From: Ligula intestinalis
Taxonomy: Eukaryota; Platyhelminthes; Cestoda; Diphyllobothriidea; Diphyllobothriidae
NCBI GenBank assembly: GCA_036362985.1
Contig: JAYGXS010000003.1
Location: 34,988,176 to 35,052,175, forward strand
Reading direction: 5' to 3'
Length of the DNA stretch: 64,000 bases
Below the pieces are notes generated by a model, which saw nothing but the letters and a program-made list of their open reading frames with translations, ran no database searches and was not told the origin of the DNA. The position numbers and the translations under genes were made by a program. This document shows positions 1 to 12,159 of this stretch, piece by piece. Each line of letters starts with the position of its first letter. The first letter of the stretch is position 1.

Positions 1-700
1 AAGCGACGAGAGAAACACACCAAAAGTACCCGGCGGGGAATGTAAAATGGATAACTTATAATTCAGCTCATTGCATGTGCCGCAGCCAAAACTGAACTGC
101 GCAATGGCAAAGTTTACTGCAGGCGGAAGGCCGAAATGAAAAAGAAGCGGAGGAAGCTGGATCAACGAGCGTCCAATACAATGAAAGAATAAGAATGCGG
201 ATGCTGCCACAGGTAAGACAGCTAAGCGAAAGCTAATGTATTTGTAGGCACCCGTGTAGAAGGAACGAACCAACCGAAGCCACCGCATGCGGTCGAAGGG
301 GAACGGCTAAAACAGTGCGGAAGGAGGCCGTTTGTAGATATTTTTCTGCAAATGTTATTTTGTGTGAGTAAAAGGAAAGACTGAATTATAAGTTTTTTAG
401 GTGTGGACGGGGAAGTAGGACTTATTCCGTCGGCGTTTTACAGAGGCTTAGTCCACGGATTATGAAAAGTATAACCGAGGCGAACTGTTGTGGGAATCCT
501 AAATGACGCGGAGCATGGGGACCGTAATTGAGACGCTAGAAGATTCCTAAGTATGGGACCGCAGAGTTAGTGGCCGCAGCTCAGTTAGTTGGCCGCAGCC
601 GAAGATGTACCAAGAAACGACCGGGAACAAGAGATTCAACCGTACCGATTAACTGAATAGTAAACTGCACTATTCACTCTTAAGTTAGTTGGTAAGTAGC
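1..700. other. No gene recognised
   Basis: I see no open frame with recognisable homology and no clear repeat in this stretch. It flanks the degenerate LINE tail that follows. It is probably old, decayed repeat or intergenic sequence. Confidence 0.4.
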
Positions 701-710
701 CCAAGTTGAA

Positions 711-905
711 TCAGGGGTTCCCGCCGGAGTCCAAACGGGTTGCAGTTGGGGAGAGTGAGAGAAGTCGCGACCTTGGCCGGCTTGAGCCAAAGATCGGGGG
801 AGGCGTGAGTTGGGTGCCTGGGTGGGAACTGCAGACGATCAGATGGTGGCAAGCATGTGGCGAGACGTAGCAGTCGGGAAGACAGTAGGGTGTAGGCGAG
901 TCCAT
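711..905 (-). mobile_element. Degenerate 3' tail of a non-LTR retrotransposon
   Basis: The minus-strand frame encodes 64 residues that resemble the end of a LINE ORF2. The order is a decayed cysteine/histidine patch (…SPHACHHLIVCSSHPGTQL) and a terminal …RLDSGG… motif before the stop. The same block occurs at 13500-13686 on the plus strand as CPHCGVSPHDYQHLFTC, then …NLDSGG…, so both are copies of one family. The two cysteines expected at the start of the zinc-finger-like motif are partly lost here (CLPDCY). No reverse transcriptase core is visible upstream. It is a dead fragment. Confidence 0.6.
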
Positions 906-1116
906 CCGGTGTTGATGCTGGCGAATGAGCCTAAGTTATCCACTGAGACGCTGTGCCAGAACACAATGAGTCACCTGGGGAGGTGACGTCCCGAGGTAGC
1001 AATCGTCGATAAATAGTAACCCAGAAGGACTGGGGGATGGTAGCAGGACATTGGTGCACTGGCTCACTTTGCTTGTGACCTCCTTCGTGTGGTTCGCAAA
1101 CGTGCAGAGATTCGGT

Positions 1117-1700
1117 CGGATTGCTCTACCGAAGACTGTACGGCACTCCTCACTCGTCCGCGTGGACGGTGAGGAATAGACAAGTTTGTTGATTGTAGGG
1201 ATCATGTCCGTTCCCGCTCAGGAACACAATGGCTTCGAGAAAAACGGTCGGTACAAGATAAAGTGGTAAAGAAGGGCAGACGCAGAAGGCAAACGGAAAG
1301 ACGATCAAGGCTCTTGGGAAATTAGGAAGAATGAGACAATGTGCGATGCCGCACCAGGAAACGTCCTAGGTCAGAAGATTCGGTCGGATTGTCCTGCAGA
1401 AGACTTAACTGCACACCTCAGTCGTCCGAGTGGGCGGGGAGGAATAGACATGGTTGGTAACTATCGGGTTAAGTCCGTTCCGGCTCAGGAAAACGTCTCC
1501 CAGAAAGCGGCCGACAAATGATAAAGTGAGAAAGAAGGGCAGAGGCGGACGGCACACGTGATGACGATCGAGGAACTAGGTAAATTTCCAAGGATGAGTC
1601 AGTGCGTGATGTCCCGTAGGAACTCTAGCCGGGATAACGTTAACCATAGTAAACGTGCGGACTGCTCCATTCACTCGTCCGCGTGGACGTGTAGGGGAGC
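1117..1700. repeat. Diverged tandem repeat, about 265-bp period
   Basis: A block starting CGGTCGGATTG and running into …CTCGTCCGCGTGGACGG…GAGGAATAGACA at 1117-1190 recurs at 1381-1455. A shorter third copy sits near 1654-1695. The intervening segments also align (AGAAGGGCAGACGCAG at 1272 with AGAAGGGCAGAGGCGG at 1532). The spacing of 260-273 bp indicates about 2.5 diverged units. No coding function is seen. Confidence 0.6.
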
Positions 1701-1890
1701 CCGAAATGTGCCCGAGTCACGGGATCAGCAAATGTAAGCCACCCGAAGACTATAGCGTAGCAAGCTAAGAAATGAGCACATGTCATGTGATCATGAGTCG
1801 TGCGATTAGACACCATAAGCCACCCAACGATAGAAGTGTAGCACGCCAAGAAATGTTCCGAAGCAAAGTAGAAATACGATAATAATTAAG

Positions 1891-1965
1891 AATAACCATC
1901 TACTTTCAAAATTTGTAAAGTCTGGAAAAGTACGCCTACTTAAATTTTGAAAGTAGATGGTTATT
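1891..1965. repeat. Perfect 24-bp inverted repeat (hairpin)
   Basis: Positions 1891-1914 and 1942-1965 are exact reverse complements around a 27-base loop. The loop-proximal part carries CCTACTTAAATTTT, which resembles the palindrome at 37924-37945. This suggests the end or core of a small foldback or MITE-like repeat. Confidence 0.75.
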
Positions 1966-3559
1966 CTATGTTAGGAAAATTCCGACCCCTAGGGACAACC
2001 TCACCGGCATCTTTACCGTTATGTGTTAGGGTTAAATTTGACTGCTATCAAACAAACTTACGTGTTTGTGTATCAGTGTTTGAGAAAGCAATACTACCAC
2101 TTATAGTACTATTGCTAACACAACGAATAATACAATTTTTAGTACCACACCTCCTACTGTCATTACGGTGACACACTTTACAACTTCTCTAGGTAATATC
2201 AAATTAACTTTTTTTGCTATTTCTAGAGTAAGTGCCACTAGTACTTCCACACTTCAACAGTTCAACGGTCACAACTGATGCCCAGATCGTGGTCCACGCA
2301 GTACGCTCAGCAACGCTGACATGAGTTTGTATTAGTTTCCTGATTATAAGGCTGAGTACTAAACAAAATCTGATCAGTGCAAAGGACGATGTCCACCATG
2401 TACCCGACTGAGTCAGTGTCAGCCGTCATCCTTATTAATATTTTGATTACTACAACGACTACTACTTCAAATACTACTAATACTACTACTAATACAATGC
2501 TAGTAGTGATAGGTAGTGCTGATAGGCACGAGACAATTAGCGGAACTCCTTTTTAATAGGTGGTCTCCTCACATGACTAACTTTGATTTCCAACATTTGG
2601 ATTCCTTAACGGGTGCTGGTCTATGCAGGCTTGCGGTAGTATTACCCAACGCAGTGGGTTGTCCTTATTGCAGCTTGGTTCATTTCCCGCCTCAACTGTT
2701 CGCACTGTGCGCGCATATTCGCGCACCACATGGGCCTATTAAACATATTGGATTTTTTTGAATTCATATTTGTTAGCGTCAGGAAGGCATTATATATACA
2801 AACTTAGTATCGGAATAAAATTTAAAGTGGATCTCCTAAATTCCCGATGGTACTTTCTCGGAGTCACGGAGAAAGCTGCTCGAAAAATATGAGGAGAATA
2901 ATGAGTGAATAGAATCAGTGTTAAGGTAAATGTGCAGTCTTCGGTTAAATAAATAAATAAATTTTATGCAGAAAATATACTAGTCAATGACCAAATTTCA
3001 ATTGGAAAGTTATCCTGAAGAAGGCTACACCTGGAAGCAAAGAACAGAGAGCTTTTAGATGGGGAGAATGCAGAAGAGGGTATAAAAAATGCGGAATTTC
3101 TTAGGTTGTAAGGGTGATTGACATGGATAATTACAGAAATTTTGGAATATTTGAACTATTATTAAAGACTGCATAAACAACAGAATTTAATGGATCCATT
3201 AATTATGAGAGTGCTCATTAGTTGCTACCTCTTGCTGCATAATGTGTGTAACATGAGATGAACTATTGATCATCATATAAGTAAAATTTATCAAGGTCGC
3301 TGTGCGCTGATAGGATACTTTTTGTGAGACTTTTTTGCGTTTTAAATCACTTTAGAATGATTTTTATTCTTCTATTTCTTGCATTTATAAATTCTTACGA
3401 TTAGTATTCTGCACAGCTTCCTTTCCTATATTGAAACTCATCCGGCTAAATAAAACTCAAACATTGGCGTGCACCGAACGCAACCAAAAAACCAATTACA
3501 TAATGCCGATGTTCTAATTATTTATTTAACGTATATTTTCGTTAAAAATGCATAAAGGG

Positions 3560-3720
3560 CTAGGTTTGGGTTAGTTTAAAGGTAAGGGTTAGTTTTAGGG
3601 TTATGGTTAGGGTTAGGGTTAAGGTTAGGGTTAGGGTTAAGGTTAGGGTTANNNNNNNNNNGGTTAGGGTTAAGGTTAGGGTTAGGGTTAAGGTTAGGGT
3701 TAGGGTTAGGATTAGTGTTA
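3560..3720 (+). repeat. Interstitial telomere-like (TTAGGG)n tract
   Basis: The tract alternates TTAGGG with the variant TTAAGG, giving a frequent 18-bp higher-order unit of two TTAGGG and one TTAAGG. Degenerate units taper off on both sides (GGGTTAGTTTTAGGG on the left, GGATTAGTGTTAGTG on the right). A 10-base assembly gap interrupts it. TTAGGG is the common metazoan and flatworm telomere unit, so this is an internal telomere-like block or a collapsed satellite. Confidence 0.9.
3652..3661. other. Assembly gap (10 N)
   Basis: Ten unknown bases lie inside the TTAGGG-like tract. The true repeat length is therefore unknown. Confidence 0.99.
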
Positions 3721-6700
3721 GTGCTATGGTTTAGCCTAGAGGTTTACTTTTTGTTTTGTAATTGGTTTACGGGCTGCAGACATTGCTCTGCCATATTCTC
3801 ATTCTTCCCTAATGCATTCATTTGCATCAAATAATTGCTGAACCTTCATATTTATGCTTAAAACGTTCCGCAATAATGCGAGAAATTCTATTTTTCCCGA
3901 TTTCTTTGGCTCCCTTGGCAGCATAAAAGCAGCCAATCAGCGCACGGTCAGTTTACTTTTATTGTAGACAAATAGCCCTTCTCGTGTAACATATGAGAAG
4001 ATACACAATTTAATTCGTACAGAAATGTAAATAAGGTCATGGGACATGGTCACGAAGGCTAATTAGTAAAGTAGGTAAGTTAAAACAATGTGGAAACAAA
4101 AAGGGAGGAAAAACGTTAAAGCGAAGAGGTGGCAGGAGACTGTGTAAATCAGGAAGCCGGATGCTACTAAGGCAAAGTTAGGTTAACTACATGCTCCAAC
4201 TGTTAACATGGGTCAGGTATTGACCGCCGTACTCTAGCGGCACTTAGAAGGCGAGAGCTCTATCTGCCACGTGGAGCCCAACACAGAAAATGTCCAAATC
4301 CGAATAAATTTGTTCAAGGCATCGCTCAGCCCTAGAGTTAGAGAAGGGATACACACACGTTAGGTCGTCCATATAAATATAAGATTGAGAGCATTTAACT
4401 GTCATTGGAATATCATTTACGTACCTTGAAGGACACTGCTTAAAATTGCAGTAGGTGTAGAGTATGAGGACCTCACTAAGACATTTTGCTTTCGATTAGA
4501 TAGGTATGATCTAAAAAAGTCAGTGAGAGGACTGCGAATTACTATAGCATCTAGTTTGGCTAGAAGATGCCTATACACCACCTTCAAAACCTTCAGTATA
4601 ACACTGTTAGCTATGCCAGATTACTCAATCTCTCGTCATCAACAGTTTTTTCACATATAGTTGTGCCTAGGCTCATATACCACATTCAGTATGACCTTCG
4701 GCTTTTTATCTGTGCGGATCTATTGATGCATACGTTATTGAGAGACCGAGACTACCACGGTGCGCTAAGCACTATGGCTTGGAAGGTATCCAAATGACTC
4801 TTATAATCAAAACCTGTGTGTTTGTTCGACCATCGCAAGCGAAGATGTCCACCATTTGCCCGAGAGCAGGGACGGTGACTGTGGTGAGGTATAGTGAAAG
4901 TAGATACGCCGCCATCTACACCACTCTAAACCCTCTCAACTGCATTTAAGCGATGACAAGACAAAAATCGAGATGACTGAGCAGGGAGAGGGCATAGGCC
5001 GCAGCCATAAACAACGCGTAACTTAGTATTTAGTGTCAGTAGACTTTGCGCGGGTACTACTGCACTATCTACCCTCACTCACCAAAGTAGGTGTCTAGCC
5101 AGACTGAAGTCAACCAGGACTGGTACTGCTAATACCACTGCTACTATTTCTAATACAACTATGTAGGGTGTAGGTGAATGACAGTATTTGCTGGTACTTT
5201 TACTGACATTTTTGTTAGTCAAAAGTGACACTGATTAAAGTCAGCACTGGGATCGTATCCCCTAAATCTCTACGAGGAGTGTAGTAGTACTAGCGCTAAC
5301 ACTGACGCCACCATTTTTCAGAGATGACGCTGACTAAGCCAACGCTAGGGCTCGTATTCCCTTTGTCTTAATAAGGAGTGCGAATCTGGGTTTAAAGAAT
5401 TTCGAGTAAGTAAACGCTTGGGTCCTGTGCATAGCAGTGCTTACCTCGGCTTCCGCACTATCAACTCTTTCCATCGAGCTTTGTACTTTTCTACTAGGTA
5501 CGGACTAAAAGAGCTTCTACTAATCATGCTTAACTAAGCCAGTAGATACTACGCTGTAAATACTGTCTGTGTGATTTTTAAGAAGTCGCATCCAGAATGC
5601 GCTCCAAATCTGCGTGAGGTAATAGTGATTAACATTTAGATAATAATTGAGCGTTTGTAAATAAATGCACAAGTCTTACCGTGCCCTTATGCTGTGAAGT
5701 TTGCCGTCTCTAGACTAAATTTAGGCTTGTTACAGTATCTATCTGTAGTAGTACGACAATGCAGCATCAGGTAGGGCAAGTAGATCAGTCGAAGTCAGTG
5801 CAACTAGAATCGGGCAATGTTAGTGATGTTGGTAGTATTAAGAATATTGGTGGTACTAGCACATCAGGGCTTTCCTTGGTTTCCGCCCTCTCACTTCTAT
5901 CCATCAGACTGTGTTATCTTATTGTTAACGAGACGTTATCAATTAATATCACAGGTTCTGCGATGTCACATGGTGCTACAGTAGCCTTTTGCGCTGGTAC
6001 TATATCACTATTTACCCACACTCACCCATAGTAGGTGCACATAAATATTCCAGGCGCCTCGTCTTCCTATTTCTACTACTACAACTACTGTTTATACTGC
6101 TGCTTCTAGCGGTGTATGTGACTAATAGTAGTACTGATAATATTTTTTGTAAGAAGTGACACTATCTGGTGTCAGGTCTGGGAGCGTGTTCTCTTGGTCT
6201 CACATAAAAGTGTGTACTTGGATTTTTTGCTATTTCTAGTAGAGTAGATATGTGGGGCCCGGAGCACATCAATGCTTGTCCTGGTTTTCTCCTAAGTTTA
6301 CACTGCTAGGGCAAGGATACTACTGTTAGAAGTGCTATGCCTATGCTAGAACTGCTAGTTCTAGTGATAATAATAAGGTTTATTCGTAAAGCACATCTTT
6401 GGCGCCGTCAAAAACCCCGGAAGGCAGGAAAACACCTAAAAACTTATACGCAAAATAGGACATTTACCTAGTATGCAGTTCTGACCTAAAAGCGGATATT
6501 AGTAGGCTCAAGGTGTGATTTTGCGCAGTGGTCGACTAGTTGTGTGAGAGTCAGGCCGTAATAGTTCCTTCTTAGCGTGGTCTCTGGCACACATTCATGT
6601 GAGATTAAGCTTGAAAAAACTCCCACCCTTCGCATATTTTGCACCACGCTGCCTTCCGCGGCTCTGACGGCGTCGAAAATGTGCTTAACAAATGAACCTT

Positions 6701-7257
6701 AGTATTAATATTATTATTATTAATATCTACCATTAGCAGTGACCAGGGACCGACATAAGCTACTGAACCGACCAAAAACTCTTCAAAATAGTCAACTAAA
6801 AGCACCTTTAAGATTATCTAGCGCCATCATTTACGTTCTGTTATTCACGCATGACTATTCAATAGACGTGATACCGAAATAAGACATGCAACATAGCGTG
6901 GACTTCTTTGACTCCGGTTACACTGTCTTATCTTAATCCGGCGGCTACAAATCCACCTCTAAATCCGGAGGGCCCTCACTTCCGTGCAAAATAAATCTAT
7001 TTTCGAAGCTAAATGCACGACGGCTGGTACGGAAACGAGGAAAACTTACAAGACTAACGTGCTATAAACCGATAGCACCAGCACACCACCACTGCTCTAG
7101 TGTCCATACTGGCAACGGACGTCTCGGCTCTGGGTCGGTTTTGTTTGATGTCCGTGAGTTCAGCATAAAGTGATTTTTTTAAGGTATTATGCATCACAGA
7201 ACACACAAAAACTAGTGGAAAACCGCCAGTTTATTGGGGACGCTATCTACGAGACTT

Positions 7258-7270
7258 CCCTAATAGCAAA
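7258..7270 (+). repeat. Left terminal inverted repeat
   Basis: CCCTAATAGCAAA matches the left end of the element at 44042 at 12 of 13 positions and the inverted right end at 10169-10181 at 12 of 13 positions. Confidence 0.65.
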
Positions 7271-7384
7271 CTTTGCGGGATCGAGGTACGAAATGTCGTG
7301 CAAAAATCATGGCTAAATCTGATTGGTTGCTACACGACTCGTATACCCCGTTGCTAAGCGCGCAAATGCGTCCACGCAGAGCTA

Positions 7385-8608
7385 TTGGAAAATCGATATT
7401 CCTTATCTGTGAGCGGCCGCCTCACGCTTAGGCACGCCATTTGGTGCATTAATCTCAGTGACCGTAAGCGAAGTGATAAGGATTTTCACCGCTGGATGGA
7501 TGACTGCTATCGAATTGATACATCCCCGTTAATTGCATGTAATTTTAAAATGGTAAGCGGTTTCCCTCTAGACCCCCTTCACCTAGTGTACCTGGGCGTA
7601 ATGCGCAGGTTATTGAATTTATGGCTTGAGTCCGACTGGGAAGTCGTACAAGCTATCAGATGAGGCTTTAGCTATAGTTAATGAAAGGCTAAAATCAATT
7701 AGCCCGCACCTGCCACGGATGTTTTCACAGCGTGCGAGGTCACTGTCAGAAGTTGATACGTGGAAGGGAACGGAATTGCGCCAGTTTTTGCTGTACACTG
7801 GAGTTGTAGTTCTGAGAGACATGCTTCCAAAAAGTATTGGAAGCATTTCTTCCTACTTTTTGCGGCAATACGGTGCTTAGTCCACCCACAGTCATGTAGA
7901 AAGTGGGTGCCGTTTAGTAGGCGCTTGCTTGAAATGTTGGTCGATAGATATGCACAATTGTACGGCAATCATGAGGTGGTTTACAATGTTCACAGCATTA
8001 TAAACCTCCCGGACGATGTAGCAGAGCATGGCCCACTTGATAGTTTTTCATCGTTTCCTTTCGAAAGCTACTTAGGTCAAATAAAAGAAATGCTGAGAAA
8101 ACCGTCGCAATCGGTACCGCAAATTGTGCATCGGTTAGCTGAACGGCGAAAGCTGTGGAGGCCCATAGAACAGCGAATGGAGTGGCATTTCAAGCACGAA
8201 CACCGTAATTGTCCAGTACCACCAAGTGGTGGGTCGTTCACGCAATTCAAGTCTATAGAGAAAGGTAGACTTATGATAGGTGCAACGTCTTCAGAGGGCT
8301 CCATTGCTGTTGACGATAAGTTGATTTGCCTGCAAAATATTGTACGCTACCCGTCCGGTGAAATTGGTTTATTATACGTTGAATACCAGGATGTTGAGGA
8401 TACCCTTGACTTCCCAGAGGACTCTCATCTTCTTAAAGTTTTCAAAGCTAATTTCGGTACCACAGTGAACAGCTGCCTGTTGCCGTCCTCCTTTCGGAAG
8501 TATACCAGTTTCCCCGTGGACAGTCATTACGTCCTAATTGAAATCAATGAACGTTTGGATTCTGCAGACGGGTACGTCAGTACGCCGGATAGTTCATCTG
8601 CAAGGTAA
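7385..8608 (+). pseudogene. CACTA/EnSpm-like transposase, truncated and frameshifted
   Basis: Three frames together encode the C-terminal half of a transposase related to animal CACTA/EnSpm elements. Frame one (to about 7640) has the FPLDPLHLVYLGVMRRLL motif. Frame two (7640-7835) has LSEVDTWKGTELRQFLLYTG. Frame three (7835-8608) has YGNHEVVYNVHSIINLPDDV followed by LDSFSSFPFESYLGQIK. The minus-strand copy at 53818-55728 carries the same blocks (FPLDYMHLVCLGVMKRLL, NFWKATEYRQFLLYIG, YNVHSLLHLPDDV, FSAFPFESFL). The N-terminal region with the HIDG and PARAYVK blocks of the other copy is absent. Two frameshifts make this copy non-functional. Assignment to the superfamily rests on motif recall, not a search. 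Confidence 0.75.
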
Positions 8609-8735
8609 CCCATATTCCTGTCATCCTTTTTCACTGCATGGCTCCCCTCATGGGCACTGTCCAACAATCCTACAATCCTACGGCCCCCAGATATTGATTG
8701 GTGGACAGTGAAGAGTGGCAGTGAATGTACGCATT

Positions 8736-8756
8736 AATAAAGCTATCCCCAATAAA
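8736..8756 (+). terminator. Two AATAAA poly(A) signals after the transposase
   Basis: AATAAA occurs at 8736-8741 and 8751-8756, about 130-150 bases after the transposase stop. That is a suitable position for 3' end formation of that transcript. Confidence 0.5.
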
Positions 8757-8840
8757 ACTTTATCTTTTACTACAGAGTACAGGCCATAGTTAGAAATGTC
8801 CTACTAAAATGCACTTTTTCCTGTTGGGTTGTAGTTCAGC

Positions 8841-9884
8841 ATGTCGGACGAAGAGCAGTCAGAAAGACGAAGATCTAAGCGAAGCAAGCGTCAGCCCTCC
8901 TCCCTTCAGTGGTATGTAACTGGGGAGATCCCCAACCTATCTTCGCCTTGCGTAAGCAAAACATTGACGTCATTAACTATTGCCGCAGGAATCCTCCTCT
9001 GACTCCGGAAGCGTCATTACTATGCCGTCTGGAAGTTCACCACCTTACCCAGGTAAGCAATCAAAGTAATGCATATTTCTTCTTAGGCAGCAGTCAAAAG
9101 CGACGCCATACAAAGCGCCGGGAGAGAGGCTCCAATAAGCCCATCAAAAAAGCACTGAAATGGGTTATTAAGACGTTAATGGAAGACAGGCGTCATAAAA
9201 TTATACTTGAAGAGCGGCTTGAAGAGCGGCTGGTCGGGATCAAAAATTTGCTTATGCAAATAGTAAATGGGGAAGTGCAGCCTGCGACTGGGACTTCGGC
9301 CCCAAGTCAAAGGCCACTCATCCCAAAAGCTGAAACATGGGATGAGTTTATGGAATTCGACCGCACCTTATCTAATAAGGAATTCCGCAAGCAAGTGGTA
9401 AGTGCACCCTTTTTTAAACTGAAGTTACTAGACTGCATTCTTCTCCAGTTTCGACGCAACCGACGTGTTGGCTTTCGTGGAAAGGGCCTTTCAGACTCTT
9501 TTCACCGACAGAATTACAGAAGATGTCAGAGTTTACGGCCGCCAACATGGGAAGAAAGCCTTCTTTAAGACAGAAGCTCACAGAGTGATATTGCGTAATT
9601 ACCATTAATTTACCTTTAAAATACCATCCTTCAGAGGCCTTTTCTATTCCTCGGGGGTCACCGGCGATTGACCGCACAGCTTACGAGGAAGCCTTTAAGG
9701 TTGCGTTCAGAAAAGGTTACGAACGCAATCTGAAGTGACTTTTAAGGGAAGCCGCTGAGAGGGCCATGGCCGGTAAGTAACCGAAAACAATGACGTTGTC
9801 TGTCATATCATCCTCGGCGTACTGTAACCCTTTTATTTAATTCCAGAGTCTGAACCCACACCCAGCCCCTCCAAAGAAAATTAA
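8841..9884 (+). pseudogene. Spliced transposon-borne DUF4806-type gene, broken
   Basis: A likely start at 8841 begins an Arg/Lys/Ser-rich segment, with a coiled, charged middle (EERLEERLVGIKNLLMQIVN) before the C-terminal domain. Suggested exons are 8841-8911, 8989-9052, 9087-9397, 9449-9591, 9632-9777 and 9847-9884, with introns of about 34-77 bp. In exon 4 the frame DVLAFVERAFQTLFTDRI, then GRQHGKKAFFKTEAHRVIL, matches the DUF4806 pattern of an FTD…G…KKAF core. Exon phases do not join cleanly at the first, second and third junctions. TGA at 9736 interrupts the tail. The gene ends in TAA at 9882-9884. These breaks suggest a decayed gene, though mis-placed splice sites are possible. The function of DUF4806 proteins is unknown; I infer an accessory transposon protein from its place inside the terminal repeats. 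Confidence 0.6.
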
Positions 9885-9949
9885 CCTTCCCAAGGACAAG
9901 CTAGAGGAATATATTTTTGTACACCTTTTTAAAATAATATTTTAAGTTT

Positions 9950-9955
9950 AATAAA
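9950..9955 (+). terminator. AATAAA poly(A) signal of the DUF4806-type gene
   Basis: AATAAA lies 66 bases after the stop codon at 9884 and is followed by a T-rich stretch. Confidence 0.55.
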
Positions 9956-10068
9956 GTTTTTTATTCACAAAACGGACTTCAAAAACTGCTACGGGGTATA
10001 TCGTGCGAATGGGGTTTTTTTCGAGAAGTAGGCGTCCCGCTGTGCAAAAAAAATTTGAGATACGAATT

Positions 10069-10125
10069 TTCGTACGAACTTTCGCACGACTTCATGTGTC
10101 AAATTCTAACGAAAGTTCGTACGAA
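10069..10125. repeat. Subterminal 16-bp perfect inverted repeat
   Basis: TTCGTACGAACTTTCG at 10069-10084 is the exact reverse complement of 10110-10125, across 25 bases. Directly after it, TTCGTGGT-like words repeat three times up to the element end. Subterminal repeats of this sort are where CACTA-type transposases bind. Confidence 0.7.
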
Positions 10126-10168
10126 GTTATCGTGCATTCGTGGTTAATTCGTGGTAATTCGTGGTTAT

Positions 10169-10181
10169 TTTGTTATTAGGG
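10169..10181 (-). repeat. Right terminal inverted repeat
   Basis: TTTGTTATTAGGG is the inverted form of the left end at 7258 with one mismatch. It closes the 2.9-kb element. Confidence 0.65.
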
Positions 10182-10774
10182 GTTTCCCCGTCCATATCAC
10201 AAACAATGCGTGCATACTTATAGTTTTTATCGGTATAGTTGAATTATCCAGTTTCTTTGATAATTAAGATGTTAATTCAATGTCCGCGCATATTTTTGAA
10301 GCAAAGAAATCAACTTTCCGGGATCCCTGGGATCATGGAAATATTGTGCGCTTCCATTGCACATCTAGGACATGTTTTCATGCTATATTCGTGTTAAATA
10401 CGCCTTTCCCGTAGCAAAATAAGATGAAGTGAATCCTGGATTGGAGGCTATGGGGGTATCCTTTTCGACCTTCGATCAAAATTTTTGGAGCAACTGGGTG
10501 AGTGCACCAGCCTTCTTTCCTTAGTAAGCTCAAATTACGCAGCCGGGCCCGGCACGGCTTGTCGTCGCGATTAAAGTTAATCCTTTTCCAAAACCCATCG
10601 AAGCTTTTCGGTACAAAATTATTTTTATATCTTCTAACAGCCCTAAAAATGGAACCTTAGGAATCAGAAAACTACCGACTATGTCTGAGATCCTAAATTT
10701 GAACTTTAAACTATCCTAATCTGACTTGAAAGTTAGAATATCCGAGCCCAATTTAAAATAATTCGCTCCAAGAG

Positions 10775-12134
10775 ATGGCCCCGCTAGATGATAGTGCGGT
10801 TGAAAAGACTGCTGAATGTGCCCCCACTGCAGAGGAACTTATAGCCAAAGGAAAGCGGGATCTAATTTGCCTCGAGATTAGTAGTGCAGTTGAAAATTTT
10901 CAGAAGGCCTGCGAACTAATGTAAGCATTCCCGAGCTATTTATTTGTTTAGAGCCGCGGAGCACGGTGACTTTCACGAAAGCTTAGCTACACCGAACCTC
11001 TTGTACGGTACAGCTCTGCTAGAGCTCGCAAGGTCAGAAAACAATATTCTGAGCGAGGCAGTTGGAAATGCAGAATCAGATGCATCTGATAGTAAGTACC
11101 AGAGTTGAACCTTTTTCTGACCTTTCCAATGCAGGTGAGGAAGATGAGGACACTGAAGATGACCCTCCTGAAGAACAGAATCCACCGGAGGTTTTGACAG
11201 AAGAAGTAAAAGAGGATGGACAGACCAAAACCACAGGTGACACGGATGAGGACAAAAAGGCATCGTCGCCGGCCGGAAATGGTGTTAAGGATAAGGCTGA
11301 AGAAGTAACCGCCAAAAACGGTGTGGTCACCAACGGCTCTACTGCTGTTCATGTTGAGGTACTTTGTTTTCTTGCTTAATACGTGAAGTCTGAGGCAACC
11401 GAGAAGCCTGCCGCCGATAATGATACCCTCGATAATAAGGAAGGCGATGAGGATGTTTCTACTCTCCAGCTGGCCTGGGAAGTTGTTGAAGTCGCTAAGG
11501 CTCTTTTCAGCAAGCATGAGGATAGAGAACATCAGCTTAAGGTTGCTGACTGTCTCGAAAAACTCGCCGAAATCAGTTGCGAAAAGGAAGACCACGAACA
11601 AGGCATACATGATCTGTTGGTGTGTACACTTCACGTTATTTCATTTTCTAGGAATGTCTCGAAATAAGAATGAAGTATGCGGGCGAAAACGATCGACTGA
11701 TTGCGGAAACCCACTTTCAACTCGGCGTGGCATACTCCTTGCTGAACAATGTCCATTCTTCCAATGCGTCGTTTGCCACAACGCTTGACTATCTCAATAA
11801 GCATAAATCTAAATTGGTTGCCAGTTTTGAGGCGCAAGAAACTGACTCAGACTCAGGAAAAGCTGACGCGCACAGACTAGAATTGCAAATTAAGGAGATC
11901 ACGCAACTCATTAGGGAAGTCGAAGAAAGGCAAAAAGAGAACTCGGAAACCCCAGATTGCAAGGCCAACGGGGATATAGCACCGCCGAAACCTCTGAATG
12001 ATGTTCCTACCAGTGACGTAACACATCTCATCAAGAAAAAGAAAAGACCTGTAGAGGCCCCCGAAAGCGATCTCAAGAAGCCGAAACTGGATCTTCCAGA
12101 GCCCGATTCTGCGAGCACTGCTCCGGTTGCGTGA
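10775..12134 (+). CDS. NASP: NASP-like histone chaperone (SHNi-TPR), five exons
   Basis: NASP/Sim3/Hif1-family proteins bind histone H3 and H3-H4, holding soluble histones in cytosol and nucleus for chromatin assembly. Exons are 10775-10920, 10952-11091, 11135-11358, 11389-11619 and 11652-12134; all phases agree and give about 407 residues. TPR1 lies near residues 14-75. An acidic insert (SDSEEDEDTEDDPPEE) splits the second TPR, as is usual in NASP. The SHNi-TPR core STLQLAWEVVEVAK…LAEISCEKEDHEQGIHDLLECLEIR…ETHFQLGVAYSLL spans about 194-295. A Leu/Glu-rich coiled coil and two basic nuclear-localisation-like clusters (KKKKRP near 375 and KKPK near 388) follow. Introns are only 30-43 bp. ATG at 10775 is chosen because it opens the TPR1 frame. 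Length is shorter than vertebrate NASP, mainly from a shorter acidic region. Confidence 0.92.
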
Positions 12135-12159
12135 ATAGCTGAATATTTGGTCGCAACAA

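Larger units (their letters stand above)
2270..6370. repeat. ACT-rich, diverged repeat region without genes
   Basis: Short imperfect runs of ACT/ACTA trinucleotides occur around 2445-2500, 5125-5160, 6080-6110 and 6320-6370. Longer diverged segments recur. One, beginning GACACTGATTAAAGTCAGCA at 5227, is echoed at 5324 and 6168. A CACTCACC…GTAGGTG segment appears at 5073 and 6018. The small open frames here show no recognisable protein. It looks like an old decayed satellite or nested repeat cluster. Confidence 0.5.
7258..10181 (+). mobile_element. CACTA/EnSpm-like DNA transposon copy, 2.9 kb
   Basis: The element is bounded by CCCTAATAGCAAA at 7258-7270 and its inverted counterpart TTTGTTATTAGGG at 10169-10181, with one mismatch. 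Inside, in order on one strand, are a transposase pseudogene, a poly(A) signal, a spliced DUF4806-type pseudogene and a second poly(A) signal. A subterminal zone follows with a 16-bp inverted repeat and three TTCGTGGT-type direct repeats. The same termini and a similar right-end layout occur at 44042-45187. No clean target duplication is visible here (TT on the left, GT on the right). The 5' part of the transposase is missing, so this copy is internally deleted. Confidence 0.7.
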